Shown piece after piece: positions 62,461 through 64,000 of a DNA stretch of 64,000 bases; within the stretch, counting starts at the first letter, position 1, and every line of letters begins with the position of its first letter. Both the position numbers and the translations under genes were made by a program. Under the pieces are notes generated by a model, which was not told where the DNA came from, ran no database searches, and was given only the letters and a program-made list of their open reading frames with translations. Origin of the DNA: Acetobacteraceae bacterium (lineage in GTDB: Bacteria; Pseudomonadota; Alphaproteobacteria; Acetobacterales; Acetobacteraceae); NCBI GenBank assembly GCA_003151425.1, contig PLXO01000116.1:271-64270 (forward strand). Reading direction: 5' to 3'.

Positions 62461-64000
62461 TCAGTCGGCGACCCGCGTCATCGCCGCGGTCATTGCCGGT
62501 GTGTAACCAGGTGTGACGTGCACATCGACGATCGCGACGCTGCCTGATTGGACCACGGCGACGGCGCCGGCAAACACCGCCTCCAGGTCCGCCGCGTCCG
62601 TCACCGGCCCGAACCCCGCCGCGCCCTGAGCGCGTGCCAGGCCCGCGTGGTCGATGTCCGGATCGGAAATCCGCTGGCCGATCCAGCGGTTTTCCACCGG
62701 CCGCCCACGCATACGCGCCACCCGCTCCTGATGCAGCTCGTCGTTGAAGAACGAGCGGTTGTTCGCGACGATCAGCAGCATCGGGATGCGATAGTGCACG
62801 GCGGTCCAGAGCGCCGTCACGCCCATCAAAAAATCCCCGTCACCGCAGATCGAGACCGGCAGCCTGTCGCTGCCGATCAGCGCCAGCGCAGCCCCGACCG
62901 ATATCCCCGGTCCGGCACCGATCCCCGCGCCGCCGTCGCCGCCAAGGAAATCGAGCGGATGCCGGAACGGCCAAGACGCGCCGTCCCAACTGATCGGCAA
63001 ATGCAACAGAGAGACGCGCCGCCCCACGACGGCCCGGCGCAGCGACGCGGCCAGCAACGGCACGTTGATCGGTCCAGCGGGGATCGGTCCCGCGGCAATC
63101 GGTCCCGCGGGGACCGGTCCCCCGAGGATCGGGCCTACGGGAGGCACGTCCGCGACATCGACGACCGTCTCCACGACCGGCGAAACAGCGCCCTGGCCCA
63201 ATCGTTCCAGCATCGAGGCGACCACCGGATCAGGTTCCGCCGCCAGGAATAGATCGACCGGCGGCAGGCCCTGGTGGTCCATGCTCCAGCCGTTATGCAG
63301 CGTGTGATCCAGCGAAACCTGGATCACTCTCGCCGCCGACATCCCTCCGGCACAGGCAGCGCGCAGCGTCCCGGCCAGATCGACCCAGTCCAGGCTGAGG
63401 ATCACGTCCGCCTCGGCGATCGCGCGCGCTGTCTCCGGCACCGCGAAGGTGCCCGGCGCGGCAATGTGCAGCCGATGGTCGGTCGGGAACGCCGCGCCGA
63501 TCTTAAGGTCGGTCGCCACGCGCGCGCCCAGCGCCTCGGCCAGCGCGACGCGGCGCGACCAGGCAGCGGGATCGCGCGTGACGCGGCCCATCAGGATCAG
63601 CGGGCGGACAGCGCCACGCAGCATCGTTACGGCCTTGGCCACCAGGTCTGTCGGCGCAGCGGAGGTCATTCCGGGCACGAAGCGGGGCGTTTCCAGCGGC
63701 GGCAGCGGCTGCACTAGCGGGGCCTCCTGCAACGCCGCGTCCAGGTTGACATAGACGGGTCCCATCGGGGCGGTGCGCGCCATCCAGGTGGCGCGCAGCA
63801 GCGCCTCGCGCGTTGCCTCGGGCGAGGCCGGCTGGGCATCCCATTTCACGTAATTGCGCACCAGCGCGCCCTGGTCCTGCGCGGTGTGCAGCCAGTCGAT
63901 CCAGGGACGGCGCTTTGCCGCGTCGACCGGTCCGGTGGCGCCCAGCACCAGCACCGGCATCCGGTCGCCCCAGGCGTTGAAGATCGCCATCGTGGCGTGG
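62461..64000 (-). CDS. ThDP-dependent acetolactate-synthase-like enzyme, N terminus cut
   Basis: At least 510 residues of a thiamine-diphosphate enzyme related to acetolactate synthase or benzoylformate decarboxylase; the first part lies beyond the window edge (the frame is open to 64000). The central domain has ADVILSLDWVDLAGTLRAA. The ThDP motif is VSICGDGDFLMGVTALWTAVHYRIPMLLIVANNRSFFNDE (GDG to NN). A linker of five 15-bp repeats (63067-63141) encodes GPxxAGP units between domains. The substrate is a 2-keto acid or similar, not decidable. Confidence 0.85.
   Translation of the reverse strand, partial: HATMAIFNAWGDRMPVLVLGATGPVDAAKRRPWIDWLHTAQDQGALVRNYVKWDAQPASPEATREALLRATWMARTAPMGPVYVNLDAALQEAPLVQPLPPLETPRFVPGMTSAAPTDLVAKAVTMLRGAVRPLILMGRVTRDPAAWSRRVALAEALGARVATDLKIGAAFPTDHRLHIAAPGTFAVPETARAIAEADVILSLDWVDLAGTLRAACAGGMSAARVIQVSLDHTLHNGWSMDHQGLPPVDLFLAAEPDPVVASMLERLGQGAVSPVVETVVDVADVPPVGPILGGPVPAGPIAAGPIPAGPINVPLLAASLRRAVVGRRVSLLHLPISWDGASWPFRHPLDFLGGDGGAGIGAGPGISVGAALALIGSDRLPVSICGDGDFLMGVTALWTAVHYRIPMLLIVANNRSFFNDELHQERVARMRGRPVENRWIGQRISDPDIDHAGLARAQGAAGFGPVTDAADLEAVFAGAVAVVQSGSVAIVDVHVTPGYTPAMTAAMTRVAD
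63067..63141. repeat. 15-bp tandem repeat inside the ThDP enzyme gene
   Basis: Five in-frame 15-bp units (gatcggtcccgcggg and variants) coding GGPVPAGPIAAGPIPAGPI in the linker before the ThDP-binding domain. The period keeps frame, so length variation between strains would not break the gene. Confidence 0.85.

Overview
High-GC Gram-negative chromosome, most likely an alphaproteobacterium of the Rhodospirillales/Acetobacteraceae type. This is inferred from the base composition, a ccmCDE cassette, many Tat-exported solute-binding proteins, and GC-rich intergenic palindromes. No rRNA gene, complete tRNA gene, CRISPR array or integrase was seen.

Layout. 1-4.5 kb: two degraded IS5-family transposases bracket a flavin-type (LLM) oxidoreductase, an NTF2-like protein and a thiolase. 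4.5-12.4 kb: an SDR, an exported alpha/beta hydrolase, a peptide-type ABC system (binding protein convergent to two permeases, no ATPase), a second SDR and argG. 12.7-17.9 kb: an accessory island of two convergent operons. Rightward: a small unknown gene, an XRE regulator, an ImmA/IrrE peptidase carrying a C-terminal chagasin-like (I42) papain-inhibitor domain, a papain-like C1 protease and a thymidylate-synthase-like protein. Leftward: a MazG-like pyrophosphohydrolase and a uracil-DNA-glycosylase-like protein. This is the best candidate for an undescribed system: a protease next to its probable inhibitor, coupled to three proteins of uracil/thymine nucleotide chemistry. 18-20 kb continues as accessory DNA with a free-standing colicin E3-type ribonuclease domain and a candidate immunity gene.

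20-35 kb: LysE exporter, DUF1223, MFS, DUF1993, a Hint-domain relic, acs with a SatP-type acetate carrier (apparent ACG start), Rieske and EVE proteins, GlcG-like, NIPSNAP, a small kinase, a ketopantoate reductase-like enzyme, a CadC/TolB-like regulator and a DUF2442 gene with a broken DUF4160 partner. 35-47 kb: ccmCDE, an iron-type ABC binding protein and permease without ATPase, an amidohydrolase, MFS, rpiB, xylB, a rubrerythrin pseudogene and katG, followed by a 3' half-tRNA that looks like an attachment-site scar. 47-64 kb: an MHS-type carrier, small membrane-protein genes (one interrupted by a MITE with 24-bp inverted repeats and an 8-bp target duplication), livHMGF without a binding protein, an RraA-like enzyme, a full dpp-type operon, an RMD1-like membrane protein and a ThDP enzyme cut by the window edge.

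Two genome-style features recur. Short tandem duplications (15-21 bp) sit at gene ends and junctions. At three operon junctions the stop of one gene and the start of the next are bridged by one or two micro-ORFs chained by ATGA overlaps. Two palindromic intergenic repeat families also occur several times each.
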